A stretch of DNA of 64,000 bases from Clostridia bacterium (GCA_017623355.1 JAGAPG010000010.1:32191-96190); one strand, 5' to 3'; positions 25,607 to 34,583 are shown, numbered from the stretch's first letter. Translations and numbers: made by a program. The notes: generated from the sequence alone by a model not told the origin.

Positions 25607-25930
25607 ATGCTAGGAAAAATCGTTACCGTTGTGGTGGATAGACCGCTTGGTTCTTGCCATCCAAATCATAAGGATATAATTTATTCGGTCAACTATGGAT
25701 ATGTTCCCGATGTTATTGCAGCAGACGGAGAAGAACAGGATGCATACATATTGGGGCTGGATGAACCCATTAAAGAATTTACAGGGAAAGTAATTGCGAT
25801 TATTCATAGGATTGATGACGTAGAGGACAAATGGATTGTAGCACCGGAAGGAGTATCATTTACTAAAGAGGAAATTTTAGATAAAGTTGCTTTTCAAGAG
25901 CGATTTTTCAAAACAAAAATCATAATGTAA
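25607..25930 (+). CDS. Short inorganic pyrophosphatase-like protein
   Basis: A 107-residue protein related to family I soluble inorganic pyrophosphatases, but much shorter than the usual 165-175 residues. MLGKIVTVVVDRPLGSCHPNH leads into NYGYVPDVIAADGEEQDAYILG; DGEEQD occupies the place of the DxDPxD-type metal-binding motif, with Glu replacing an Asp. Short proteins of this type occur in gut Clostridia and are annotated as pyrophosphatases; activity on pyrophosphate is not assured. A GGAAGG lies 15 bases before the ATG, farther than usual. No clear promoter is seen. Hairpin arrays sit on both sides, and the tmRNA terminator is just upstream, so the gene looks like an inserted cassette. Confidence 0.75.
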   Translation: MLGKIVTVVVDRPLGSCHPNHKDIIYSVNYGYVPDVIAADGEEQDAYILGLDEPIKEFTGKVIAIIHRIDDVEDKWIVAPEGVSFTKEEILDKVAFQERFFKTKIIM

Positions 25931-26191
25931 TTTGATGAATTTATGTTGTTTCATAGCCTACAAACTATAAAATCAACCTATTGTTAAAATTGAAACCGTT
26001 TTCAAAAAATTCATCCGCTTTTTTTATCCAAGTCACAGACTTGGTACATCATCACGCTTTAGCGTCTATTCCTCTGTGACTTGATCAGATACAACACTTC
26101 GTGTTGGTGATATGCAATTCCTTTGGAATTGATGATATACAAGGCTTTCGCCTTGTTTTTTATTTAAAATCTTCGTCAACAATATGTAATG
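25931..26191. other. Non-coding spacer downstream of the pyrophosphatase-like gene
   Basis: No gene is seen. It contains a unique AT-rich stretch to about 26025 and then hairpin array 2, whose last hairpin may terminate transcription from upstream. Confidence 0.5.
26030..26161. repeat. Hairpin array 2 (palindromic repeat cluster)
   Basis: An outer pair aagtcacag (26030-26038) / ctgtgactt (26074-26082) encloses acgct-tt-agcgt. Then come caacac-ttc-gtgttg (26092-26106), caattcc-ttt-ggaattg (26115-26131) and caaggc-tttc-gccttg (26140-26155), separated by spacers containing tgatat. A T-run follows the last hairpin, which could act as a terminator. Confidence 0.7.
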
Positions 26192-26222
26192 TTGAATATC
26201 GAAAAATATTTTTTGGTATACT
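26192..26222 (+). promoter_or_regulatory. Weak promoter of the bile-salt-hydrolase-like gene
   Basis: TATACT (26217-26222) with TGG before it; the nearest -35 candidate TTGAAT (26192-26197) is 19 bases away. It is probably an extended -10 promoter. Confidence 0.45.
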
Positions 26223-26244
26223 AAAATAAAAAAAGGAAAATAAA

Positions 26245-27138
26245 ATGTGTACCAGCTTGACATTCAGGAATGAGGATTTTTACTGCGCTCGAAATATGGA
26301 TATTGAATATAGCTTCGGTGAGAAAATAATAATAACACCAAGAAAATATGTTTTGAACTTTAAAAAGGAAAAAACGCTGACAGAGCATTATGCGATGATC
26401 GGAATAGGAGCAGAGCAAAGCGCATATCCCCTATATGCTGAGGCAATCAACGAAAAAGGACTTTATGCTGCTGCTCTTAAATTTAAAGCCTTTTATCCGG
26501 ATATATCGAAAGCGAAATTTCAGATAGCTCCGTACGAGCTTATTCCTTGGATACTTGCTAAATGTAAAAGCGTTAATGAGGCGAGAGCTTTACTTCAAAG
26601 CTCAGATATAATAAATATTCCGTTCAATAGCGAAATAGGAGTATCTCCGCTTCATTATCATATAGCAGATAGAGAAAACTCTATAACTGTTGAGCGAGGC
26701 GAAGACGGATTAAAAATATACAAAAATGATATTGGAATTTTAACAAATGATCCACCGTTTGATATTCATATGAAAAACTTAAAGGATCAAAATTTAAATA
26801 TTCCGTATATATTAGGTACAAAAAACAAAAGCTTGCCTGGCGATTTTTCATCGGAATCACGATTTTTAAAGCTTGCATATCTAAAAAATAATACCGTTAC
26901 CGAAAATGGAGAAGCATCTGTAAAGCAAACACTTTTTCGCTTGATGGCACAGTGCTCGGTTCCAAAAGGAAGTGTAATCACTAATGATAATAAATATCAT
27001 TACACCACCTACACAGTAGTAATAAACGTAACAAAAGGAATATATTATTACAATACCTATGAAAATATTGAAATAAAAGAAATTGGATTTTTAAAGGAAA
27101 ACTTAGATTCTGAAAAACTGATAATGAAAGAAATATAA
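26245..27138 (+). CDS. Linear amide C-N hydrolase, bile salt hydrolase / penicillin V acylase family
   Basis: A 297-residue Ntn hydrolase of the choloylglycine hydrolase family. Cys2 directly after Met1 is the nucleophile exposed by Met removal. Other active-site residues are visible: Arg16 and Asp19 (ARNMDIE), Asn168 (LTNDPPFD) and Arg206 (SSESRFLK). LPGDFSSESRF and KGIYYYNTYEN are close to the equivalent segments of bile salt hydrolases. By eye, the site of the conserved Asn82 of bile salt hydrolases reads Lys79 (AALKF), so substrate may differ. No signal peptide, hence cytoplasmic. AAAGGA precedes the ATG. Single gene between hairpin array 2 and a bidirectional terminator. Bile acid deconjugation is plausible for a gut bacterium, not proven. 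Confidence 0.87.
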   Translation: MCTSLTFRNEDFYCARNMDIEYSFGEKIIITPRKYVLNFKKEKTLTEHYAMIGIGAEQSAYPLYAEAINEKGLYAAALKFKAFYPDISKAKFQIAPYELIPWILAKCKSVNEARALLQSSDIINIPFNSEIGVSPLHYHIADRENSITVERGEDGLKIYKNDIGILTNDPPFDIHMKNLKDQNLNIPYILGTKNKSLPGDFSSESRFLKLAYLKNNTVTENGEASVKQTLFRLMAQCSVPKGSVITNDNKYHYTTYTVVINVTKGIYYYNTYENIEIKEIGFLKENLDSEKLIMKEI

Positions 27139-27169
27139 AAACGCTGTTTGAATTTCAAACAGCGTTTTT
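27137..27169. terminator. Bidirectional terminator after the amide hydrolase gene
   Basis: A 14-bp stem (27137-27150 with 27156-27169) flanked by A and T runs, between two convergent genes. Confidence 0.9.
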
Positions 27170-27171
27170 AG

Positions 27172-28437
27172 TTATTTATTATCAATAAGCTCGTCAATAG
27201 TAGTGGATTTTTCGTGAGTTATCGGCTTCCATTCAACCTTCATAAAAATAGCGCAGAAGGTGATTGGAATATAGGTAAGCATAAACAGCGGGAACGTAAA
27301 TGTGTAAAAGATCTTTTTAAAATTAGATGTATGGATCTTTTTCCATTCCGAAATTGTTGTTATCATACCTATAACAAAAAGCAATGTGTAAGAGCTGGAT
27401 AGCAGCCACAAGAAGCTATATACGATAGGCAAAATCTGATCGAACTGTTGCATGCATAAGGCGACGATTATTCCGACTACAAATGTAAGAACTCCAAAAA
27501 GACTAAGTATCATAGCCGGAAGAATAGTCATAAACATATCATAGCACGACGTAAACTTTTTAGAGAATATATTTTTTATGATTGATGGACCGAATTTTCC
27601 CCAAACCTGAATATATCCCTTTGTCCATCGCATACGCTGACGCCAGGATTGCGCAAAGGTAACGGGCTGCTCATCATAAAGCTCAGCATCTTTTGCATAA
27701 CCAACCTTGCGTCCCTTAACTACATTGTGTATAGTAAATTCTATATCCTCGGTAAGCAAGAAGAATTTCCAACCGCCAACCTCACGGATAACGGCGGAAT
27801 CAAACATAAATCCTGTACCTGAAACGGCGCAGCTTGTATTTAATAGCATACGGGGATTGTTAAGGTATTTTGATTCTCTCAAAAACCAAAGACCGTATCC
27901 CGCGCTTATCCAGTTGTCACCGAAATTTTTTGAATTTCTGTAGCTTGTTAAAACTTGATATCCGTCAGAGAATGTCTTGTTCATTTCTTCAATGTATTTG
28001 GGATCAAGAACATTATCAGCATCAAGAACCAAATAAGCATCAAAAGCAGAGTCGCCAAAATCCTTTACGATATTTTCATAAAGAAAATCAAGCGCGTATC
28101 CCTTGCCGATCTTTTTAGGATCGTTTCTTTCATAAACTACAGCACCGTATCCCCTGGATATTTCAGCAGTATCGTCAGTGCAGTTGTCAGCTACTACGAA
28201 TATGGTTATAAGCTCCTTAGCGTAGGTCTGCTTATTGATACTGTCGATCAAATTTCCAATAACATTTTTTTCGTTTCTTGCAGAAATCAAAACTGCAATT
28301 TTGTGAGGAACAGTCGGCAGATGCGGCTTGCTTTTTTTGAAGAAAGCCACCGCTATATAGAAAAATTGGTATGCATAGCACAAGGTAAAAACGATACCGG
28401 TGATACGCATAATTGTATAAATGATATCAGAGATCAT
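27172..28437 (-). CDS. Membrane glycosyltransferase, family 2 (processive type)
   Basis: A 421-residue inner-membrane glycosyltransferase. One membrane helix at the N-terminus is followed by a GT2 domain (about 40-280) with VLISARNEKNVIG, the nucleotide-sugar DxD segment LVLDADN, the acceptor-base region LLTEDIEF and the QxxRW-type motif QRMRWTKGY. Three or four helices close the protein. The motif set matches synthases of the hyaluronan/poly-GlcNAc/cellulose type that extrude the glycan. Product unknown. The ATG at 28435-28437 follows a GGAGGAAAG site; an upstream extension is not needed. Single gene with a consensus promoter. Confidence 0.9.
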   Translation of the reverse strand: MISDIIYTIMRITGIVFTLCYAYQFFYIAVAFFKKSKPHLPTVPHKIAVLISARNEKNVIGNLIDSINKQTYAKELITIFVVADNCTDDTAEISRGYGAVVYERNDPKKIGKGYALDFLYENIVKDFGDSAFDAYLVLDADNVLDPKYIEEMNKTFSDGYQVLTSYRNSKNFGDNWISAGYGLWFLRESKYLNNPRMLLNTSCAVSGTGFMFDSAVIREVGGWKFFLLTEDIEFTIHNVVKGRKVGYAKDAELYDEQPVTFAQSWRQRMRWTKGYIQVWGKFGPSIIKNIFSKKFTSCYDMFMTILPAMILSLFGVLTFVVGIIVALCMQQFDQILPIVYSFLWLLSSSYTLLFVIGMITTISEWKKIHTSNFKKIFYTFTFPLFMLTYIPITFCAIFMKVEWKPITHEKSTTIDELIDNK

Positions 28438-28493
28438 CTTTCCTCCATAAAAATTGATTAATATATTTTGAAACGAATTCAAATCACGGGGAG

Positions 28494-28522
28494 ATTATAC
28501 CATTTAATTTACAAATAGTCAA
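28494..28522 (-). promoter_or_regulatory. Promoter of the GT2 gene
   Basis: On the minus strand TTGACT (28517-28522), 17 bases, TATAAT (28494-28499) preceded by TGG. The leader is about 50 bases. Confidence 0.82.
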
Positions 28523-28603
28523 TAGTGTTAACAATTTTGTTACAAATAATGTGTTTTTTATATACAATTAAAAGTATATACATATTATTTTAAGTCAAAA
28601 GTA

Positions 28604-28632
28604 TTGTAATTTTGCAGAAAAAATGATAAAAT
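28604..28632 (+). promoter_or_regulatory. Promoter of the dehydratase activase operon
   Basis: TTGTAA (28604-28609), 17 bases, TAAAAT (28627-28632) preceded by TGA. Confidence 0.7.
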
Positions 28633-28670
28633 TAATAAGATAAAGCACGGAAAGGAGTTTTATTTTACAT

Positions 28671-31583
28671 ATGAAATATTCCATAGGTGTCGATGTTGGA
28701 TCTACAACGGTAAAAAGCGTTGTACTTTCAGAAGATTATGAAATAATCTACTCAGTATATACACGTCATTTTTCAAAGGTAAGAGAAGCTGTGCTTGAGC
28801 AGCTAAAAAAAATATTTGAAAAATATGAAGGAGAATATAAAATATCAATAACAGGCTCAGCGGGACTCGGACTTTCCTCGGCTTCAGAGTTACCATTTGT
28901 TCAAGAGGTATATTCTGCCTCGCTGGCAATAAAAAATCTTTATCCAGATGCAGATTGCGCTGTTGAACTTGGCGGAGAGGATGCAAAGATACTGTTCTTA
29001 ACAGGAGGAACAGAGCAAAGAATGAATGGATCCTGCGCCGGCGGAACGGGCGCGTTTATAGATCAAATGGCAACCCTTTTAAAGGTTTCGGGAGATGAGC
29101 TTGATTGGCTTGCTCTCAAGGCTGAAAAGAAATATCCTATAGCATCCCGATGCGGTGTTTTTGCGAAGAGCGACATACAGCCTCTTTTGAATCAAGGCGC
29201 ATCGCTTCCCGACGTTAGCGCAAGTATTTTTCAAGCAGTGGTCGATCAAACCGTTGCAGGACTTGCACAGGGCAGAAAAATAGAAGGAAAGGTTCTTTTT
29301 TTAGGCGGACCGCTTCATTTCTATAAAGCGCTCCAAAACGCATTCAAGGAAACGCTTCAGCTTGATGACGAGCACGCTGTTTTTCCCGAGCTTGCTCCGT
29401 GCTTTATGGCGTATGGTTCTGCAGTTTATGCTTCAAAAAACAGCGATTTTTACTCACACGAAGAGATTATAAACAAAATAGAAAATGCTAAGCAAGCATC
29501 AGGTGTAATTTCCTTTAACCCTCTTTTTGATACAGAGGATGAATATGAGGCGTTTTTGGAGCGTCATTCAAAAGCGGATGTTGAGCGGGCGGACATAGCC
29601 TCTTATGAGGGCAACGCATACCTCGGTGTTGATGCAGGCTCTACGACCACAAAGATAGTGCTTCTTAGCGAGGATAGAAAGCTGCTTTTTTCACATTATA
29701 CGGAAAATAGCGGAAAACCGCTTGATGTAGTATCATTAAAGCTTAGAGAGCTTTACGATATAATGGGCGACAGAATAAAAATAGTCGCTTCAGCTGTAAC
29801 CGGATACGGTGAAGAGTTATTAAAATCAGGTCTTAAAATAGACTTTGGCATAGTAGAAACGGTTGCTCACTTTACCGCAGCGCTCTCTTTCTGTCCCGAT
29901 GTTGATTTTATAATAGATATAGGCGGACAGGATATAAAATGCTTCAAAATCAAAAATAAAGCAATAGATAATATTATGCTTAACGAGGCGTGCTCCTCAG
30001 GCTGTGGATCGTTTATCCAAACGTTTGCAAACGCACTTGGTTATCCGGTGGATAAGTTTTCAAAGCTTGGACTTTTTGCTAAAAATCCGGTAGAGCTTGG
30101 CTCTCGTTGTACGGTATTTATGAATAGCGCAGTAAAGCAAGCTCAAAAGGACGGGGCAAGCATTGAAGATATTTCCGCGGGAATATCCTCATCGGTCGTT
30201 AAAAACGCAATTTATAAGGTTATAAGAGCAAAATCTCCCGACGAGCTGGGTAAGCATATAGTCGTTCAGGGCGGAACATTTTTGAATGATGCCGTATTGC
30301 GTTCATTTGAAAGAGAGCTCGGAATAAACGTAATAAGACCGTCAATATCGGGACTTATGGGAGCATACGGTGCAGCACTCTATGCTATGAAAAAAAGCAA
30401 GGGCGTATCTACATTGATAACCAAGCAGGAGCTTGAGGATTTCTCTTATAAATCAGCAACAGTTACCTGCAAGGGATGTACTGCACACTGTTCTCTTAAC
30501 GTTCTTACTTTTGCCGACGGAAGACGTCTTGTCTCGGGCAACAGATGCGAAAAGGGACTTGGTAAGAAGGAGTCGGAGATACTCCCTGACATTTTCGCAT
30601 TTAAATATTCATATCTTACAGATAATATAATAAATACTAATGAAAATCCAAGAGCTACCGTAGGACTTCCGCTTTGCCTCGGATATTACGATCAGATGCC
30701 AATGTGGAACGTAATATTTAATGAGCTTGGCTTTAAAACCGTTATATCGGATATGTCTACAAGAAAAACATTTGTTTACGGTCAGCATACTATACCGTCA
30801 GATACGGTCTGCTATCCTGCAAAGCTTGCTCACGGGCATATTCTTAATTTGCTTGATAAGGGTGTAGATTTCGTATTTTATCCCTGTGAAAGCTATAATA
30901 TTGATGAGGGCGATAGTGATAATCATTATAATTGCCCTGTTGTAGCATATTATCCGGAACTTTTGAAGGCAAATATGTCTGTTTTAAATGAGGATAATTT
31001 TATTTATCCGTACATAGATCTTAACAGACCGGACAATGTGTCGTCACTTCTTGCTATATCACTTGCGAAATACGGAGTCACCTTGAAGGAAGCTAAAAGA
31101 GCAGTAGCTAAGGGATATGAGGCTCTTGAAAAATATCACAAGGCTATTGAAGAGAATGGAAAAGAGCTTATCGAATATGCAAGAGAGCGTAATTTGCCTA
31201 TAGCTGTTTTGGCAGGAAGACCGTATCATCTTGATCCTGAGATCAATCACGGTGTTCAAAAGCTTATATCTGCGCTTGGAATGGTTACTATATCCGAGGA
31301 TGCTATAAGCAATCTTACAAAGCCACCTAAGCTAAATGTTTTGAATCAATGGACATTCCATTCAAGAATGTATCGCGCAGCAGCGTATGTAGCTGAGCAA
31401 AAGGATATGCATCTTGTACAGCTCGTTTCATTCGGCTGCGGAATAGATGCTATTACAACAGATGAAATAAGAGATATTCTTGAAAAGAACGGAAAAATAT
31501 ATACTCAGCTAAAAATCGATGAGATAAGCAATCTTGGCGCAATAAAGATACGCTTGCGTAGCTTGCTTGCTGCTATTGAATGA
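28671..31583 (+). CDS. 2-hydroxyacyl-CoA dehydratase activase-related ATPase (double ASKHA plus DUF2229)
   Basis: A 970-residue protein with two BcrAD/BadF-type ASKHA ATPase domains: GVDVGSTTVKSVVL opens the first (1-270) and GVDAGSTTTKIVLL the second (about 320-575). Each has Cys residues that bind the shared [4Fe-4S] cluster in activases (NGSCAGGTGAF with SRCGVF; CSSGCGSF with SRCTVF). The remaining 380 residues are a DUF2229-like region with conserved Cys such as DTVCYPAK. Activases drive ATP-dependent electron injection into radical dehydratases; the substrate here is unknown. In many Clostridia this is one protein of about 1400 residues; here the last third is a separate gene 9 bases downstream. 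AAAGGAG lies 13 bases before the ATG. Confidence 0.88.
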   Translation: MKYSIGVDVGSTTVKSVVLSEDYEIIYSVYTRHFSKVREAVLEQLKKIFEKYEGEYKISITGSAGLGLSSASELPFVQEVYSASLAIKNLYPDADCAVELGGEDAKILFLTGGTEQRMNGSCAGGTGAFIDQMATLLKVSGDELDWLALKAEKKYPIASRCGVFAKSDIQPLLNQGASLPDVSASIFQAVVDQTVAGLAQGRKIEGKVLFLGGPLHFYKALQNAFKETLQLDDEHAVFPELAPCFMAYGSAVYASKNSDFYSHEEIINKIENAKQASGVISFNPLFDTEDEYEAFLERHSKADVERADIASYEGNAYLGVDAGSTTTKIVLLSEDRKLLFSHYTENSGKPLDVVSLKLRELYDIMGDRIKIVASAVTGYGEELLKSGLKIDFGIVETVAHFTAALSFCPDVDFIIDIGGQDIKCFKIKNKAIDNIMLNEACSSGCGSFIQTFANALGYPVDKFSKLGLFAKNPVELGSRCTVFMNSAVKQAQKDGASIEDISAGISSSVVKNAIYKVIRAKSPDELGKHIVVQGGTFLNDAVLRSFERELGINVIRPSISGLMGAYGAALYAMKKSKGVSTLITKQELEDFSYKSATVTCKGCTAHCSLNVLTFADGRRLVSGNRCEKGLGKKESEILPDIFAFKYSYLTDNIINTNENPRATVGLPLCLGYYDQMPMWNVIFNELGFKTVISDMSTRKTFVYGQHTIPSDTVCYPAKLAHGHILNLLDKGVDFVFYPCESYNIDEGDSDNHYNCPVVAYYPELLKANMSVLNEDNFIYPYIDLNRPDNVSSLLAISLAKYGVTLKEAKRAVAKGYEALEKYHKAIEENGKELIEYARERNLPIAVLAGRPYHLDPEINHGVQKLISALGMVTISEDAISNLTKPPKLNVLNQWTFHSRMYRAAAYVAEQKDMHLVQLVSFGCGIDAITTDEIRDILEKNGKIYTQLKIDEISNLGAIKIRLRSLLAAIE

Positions 31584-31592
31584 GGTTGAAAA

Positions 31593-32828
31593 ATGGAAAA
31601 ACAACACGCTAAATTTACAAAGGAAATGAGAAGCACTCATAAAATTCTCATTCCCGATATGTTGCCGATACATTTAAAGCTCTTGGCAGCAGTTATGCGT
31701 AAAAACGGATATAACGTTGAGCTTTTACAAAATTCATCAAGAGCCGTTATTGACGAGGGACTTAAAAATGTACATAACGATACGTGCTATCCTGCGTTAT
31801 TGGTAATAGGACAATTTATGGACGCCCTTAAAAGCGGAAATTATGACCTTGATAAAACAGCGCTTATGATAACACAGACAGGCGGAGGCTGCCGTGCGTC
31901 TAATTATATACATCTTTTGAGAAAGGCGCTTGAAGCAGAATATCCGCAGATTCCCGTAATATCATTTAATTTTTCAAATACTGAATCAAGCGACGGATTC
32001 AAGTTTACGCTTTCAATGGTGTTTGGAATGCTTAATGCCGTATTTTACGGAGATCTTATGATGGCGCTTTATAACCAATGTAAGCCGTATGAGAAAAACG
32101 AGGGAGAAAGCGACAAAGTGCTTGATGATTGTCAGGCTATGCTTGCTGATAAAATCGTAAACGGCGGCTTTGGCAAAAGAAATAAAAACTACAAATATAT
32201 CCTTAATGCATTTTCAAAAATCGAAAGAACAGAAAGAAATAAGCCAAGAGTAGGCATCGTAGGTGAAATATATGTAAAATATTCACCTCTTGCAAACAAT
32301 AATCTTGAAAAATTTCTTTTGAAAGAGGGTTGTGAGCCTGTCGTTCCCGGGCTTATGGATTATTTGCTTTATTGCATAATAAATAACGTAAATGACGGAA
32401 AGCTTTATGGCTTTAAAAATAAGATGACAAGATTAAGCGCTATACTTTATAAGATACTTATAAAAATGTATAGAAAGCTTGTTAAAAGGGTAGAGCAGTA
32501 CGGCTTTAACGGAATGCACGATTTCGAGGAACTTCGTAAGGAAGCAGACGAGCTTATTAATCAAGGCGTTAAAATGGGAGAGGGTTGGCTGATAACCGCC
32601 GAAATGGGATGTCTTGCAAGCTCCGGCACAGAAAATATAGTATGTACACAGCCTTTTGGATGCTTACCCAATCATATAGTAGCCAAGGGTATGTCGCGCA
32701 GAGTTAAGGAAAAATATCCTGACGCTAATATAGTAGCGATAGATTACGACCCCAGCGCAACCAACGTAAACCAAGAAAACCGATTAAAGCTTATGATCGC
32801 GAATATAAAGGATAACGCGAAATTATAA
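31593..32828 (+). CDS. 2-hydroxyacyl-CoA dehydratase-like protein (C-terminal part of the usual activase fusion)
   Basis: A 411-residue protein corresponding to the C-terminal third of the large activase-dehydratase proteins. It has conserved Cys positions: NDTCYP, TGGGCRASNY, GCEP and the cluster GCLASSGTENIVCTQPFGC near residues 345-365, suitable for Fe-S binding. It starts 9 bases after the activase-like gene with a GAGG-like site, so both are translated from one mRNA and probably act as a complex. Known dehydratase components remove water from (R)-2-hydroxyacyl-CoA; members of this orphan subgroup have no proven substrate. No frameshift evidence is needed: both parts have intact ends and starts. 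Confidence 0.85.
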   Translation: MEKQHAKFTKEMRSTHKILIPDMLPIHLKLLAAVMRKNGYNVELLQNSSRAVIDEGLKNVHNDTCYPALLVIGQFMDALKSGNYDLDKTALMITQTGGGCRASNYIHLLRKALEAEYPQIPVISFNFSNTESSDGFKFTLSMVFGMLNAVFYGDLMMALYNQCKPYEKNEGESDKVLDDCQAMLADKIVNGGFGKRNKNYKYILNAFSKIERTERNKPRVGIVGEIYVKYSPLANNNLEKFLLKEGCEPVVPGLMDYLLYCIINNVNDGKLYGFKNKMTRLSAILYKILIKMYRKLVKRVEQYGFNGMHDFEELRKEADELINQGVKMGEGWLITAEMGCLASSGTENIVCTQPFGCLPNHIVAKGMSRRVKEKYPDANIVAIDYDPSATNVNQENRLKLMIANIKDNAKL

Positions 32829-32831
32829 GTA

Positions 32832-32860
32832 TTGACAAATATGTAAATTGGTGGTAGAAT
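32832..32860 (+). promoter_or_regulatory. Promoter of the GT2-radC unit
   Basis: TTGACA (32832-32837), 17 bases, TAGAAT (32855-32860) preceded by TGG, starting 4 bases after the previous stop codon. Confidence 0.8.
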
Positions 32861-32888
32861 CTTATTATAACCCCAAAAGGAGAGATAT

Positions 32889-33833
32889 ATGAGAATTTCT
32901 ATAATAGTTCCGTGCTATAATGAGGAAGAGGCGTTGCCGTTTTTCTACGATGAGCTTAATAGAGTTTCACAGCAGATGAGCGAATATGATTTTGAGATGA
33001 TATTCGTTGATGACGGCTCTAAGGACAAAACCCTTGAAAAGCTTGTGAAATTTGCAGAAAAGGATGAGCGAGTAAAATATATATCTTTTTCAAGAAATTT
33101 TGGAAAAGAGAGCGCTATGTACGCGGGATTTTGTAATGCTACGGGTGATTATACAGCTGTTATGGATGCTGATATGCAAGATCCACCGTCACTCCTTCCT
33201 GAAATGGTAGAGATACTTAATAAAGGCGAATACGATAGCGTTGCTACAAGACGCGTAAGCCGCAAGGGAGAGCCTAAGCTGCGCTCGCTGTTCGCAAAGA
33301 TGTTTTATAAAATAATGAACAAGGTGTCCGATGCAGATGTCGTTGACGGAGCAAGAGATTTCCGTCTTATGAAGCGCGATATGGTAGAGGCAATTGTAAA
33401 TATGTGCGAGACCAACCGCTTTTCAAAGGGCATATTTGGCTGGGTAGGATTTAAAACCTATTGGATGGAATATAAAAATGTCGAAAGAGTTGCAGGAAAG
33501 ACAAAGTGGAATTTCTTTGGACTTTTCAAATATTCTATGGATGGAATTACAAACTTCTCAAATGCACCTCTACGTATAGCGACATTTTCGGGATTTCTTT
33601 GTACATTGTTAGCTTTGGTGATGTTAGTGTTTGTTTTTGTGAAAACACTTGCATTCGGAGATTCCGTAGCAGGCTGGCCGTCACTTGTTTGTATAATATT
33701 GTTTATTGGCGGAATTCAGCTCTTTTGCATCGGAATTATCGGTCAGTATATATCAAAAATCTATATGGAAACAAAGCGTAGACCACATTATATAGTAGCA
33801 AAAACAAACAAAGAAGATGTGGTAAAGAAATAA
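32889..33833 (+). CDS. Polyprenyl-phosphate glycosyltransferase, GtrB/DPM-like family 2
   Basis: A 314-residue GT2 enzyme. The catalytic domain (1-225) shows IIVPCYNEEEALPFFYDEL, FVDDGSKDKTLE, the DxD-type VMDADMQDPPSLLPEM and GARDFRLMKRDMVEAI. Two C-terminal transmembrane helices follow (about 232-255 and 265-290) and the tail includes GQYISKIYMETKRRPHYIV, a signature of GtrB/YkcC-type enzymes. The family transfers a sugar from a nucleotide donor to undecaprenyl phosphate for cell-surface glycosylation. AGGAG precedes the ATG. The radC gene begins 3 bases after the stop. Confidence 0.92.
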   Translation: MRISIIVPCYNEEEALPFFYDELNRVSQQMSEYDFEMIFVDDGSKDKTLEKLVKFAEKDERVKYISFSRNFGKESAMYAGFCNATGDYTAVMDADMQDPPSLLPEMVEILNKGEYDSVATRRVSRKGEPKLRSLFAKMFYKIMNKVSDADVVDGARDFRLMKRDMVEAIVNMCETNRFSKGIFGWVGFKTYWMEYKNVERVAGKTKWNFFGLFKYSMDGITNFSNAPLRIATFSGFLCTLLALVMLVFVFVKTLAFGDSVAGWPSLVCIILFIGGIQLFCIGIIGQYISKIYMETKRRPHYIVAKTNKEDVVKK

Positions 33834-33836
33834 TAT

Positions 33837-34577
33837 ATGAAAAACGCATTGTTACATGAAGGACATAGAGAAAGATTAAAAGGCAGATTTTTAAGTGAAG
33901 GACTTGAGTCTTTTGAAACACACAATATATTAGAGCTACTACTGTTTTATTCAATTCCAAGAAAGGATACAAATGAGATAGCGCACGAGCTATTAGATAG
34001 ATTTGGGAGCTTAGCCGGAGTTTTTGATGCCAGCTTTGATGAGCTTATAACCGTCGACGGAGTGAAAGAGAATACCGCAACATTTTTAAAGCTTATACCG
34101 CAGGTCGCTAAGAAATATATGCTTTCCGAGCATAATGATCAGGAGCTTTTTGATACTGCTGATAAGATAGGAAGATTTTTCAGAGATCTTTATATAGGAG
34201 AAACGAAAGAGGTCGTTTACGCGCTATTTCTAAACAACCGCTACGAAAAGCTTGGAGTTAAAAAGATTTTTACAGGTAGCGTTAATTCATCACATATTTC
34301 AACAAGAAGCATAGTTGATGAGGTGGTGAGATTGGATGCGTCAATGGTGGTTTTGGCACATAATCATCCAAACGGAAGAATAACTCCGTCATCCGAGGAT
34401 ATAGATACGACAAATACACTGTTGTCGACACTTAGAACTCTTGATATCTGCTTGCTTGAGCATTTCTTGATAGCAAACAATGAATATGTACCGATAATGT
34501 TTTATACATCATCAACGAATATACTTCAGGATCAGCAAGAATTTTTAAGAAAGAATACCAATCCAAACTTTTTATAA
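33837..34577 (+). CDS. radC: RadC family JAB-domain protein
   Basis: A 246-residue RadC-type protein. The N-terminal part (HEGHRERLKGRFLSEGLESF) and a helix-hairpin-helix-like DGVKENTA region lead into a JAB/MPN domain with the metal motif HNHPNGRITPSSEDID. Despite the old name, a role in recombination repair is not established for the family. The last 15 residues (DQQEFLRKNTNPNF) are poorly conserved. It follows the GtrB-like gene by 3 bases in one transcript, an unusual partner; RadC more often sits near mreB or maf. Confidence 0.93.
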   Translation: MKNALLHEGHRERLKGRFLSEGLESFETHNILELLLFYSIPRKDTNEIAHELLDRFGSLAGVFDASFDELITVDGVKENTATFLKLIPQVAKKYMLSEHNDQELFDTADKIGRFFRDLYIGETKEVVYALFLNNRYEKLGVKKIFTGSVNSSHISTRSIVDEVVRLDASMVVLAHNHPNGRITPSSEDIDTTNTLLSTLRTLDICLLEHFLIANNEYVPIMFYTSSTNILQDQQEFLRKNTNPNFL

Positions 34578-34583
34578 AAAATA

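Noticed and set aside
25383-26161. CRISPR array
   Set aside because: The repeats are short palindromes with variable arms and constant short spacers, the reverse of a CRISPR plan, and no cas gene is nearby.
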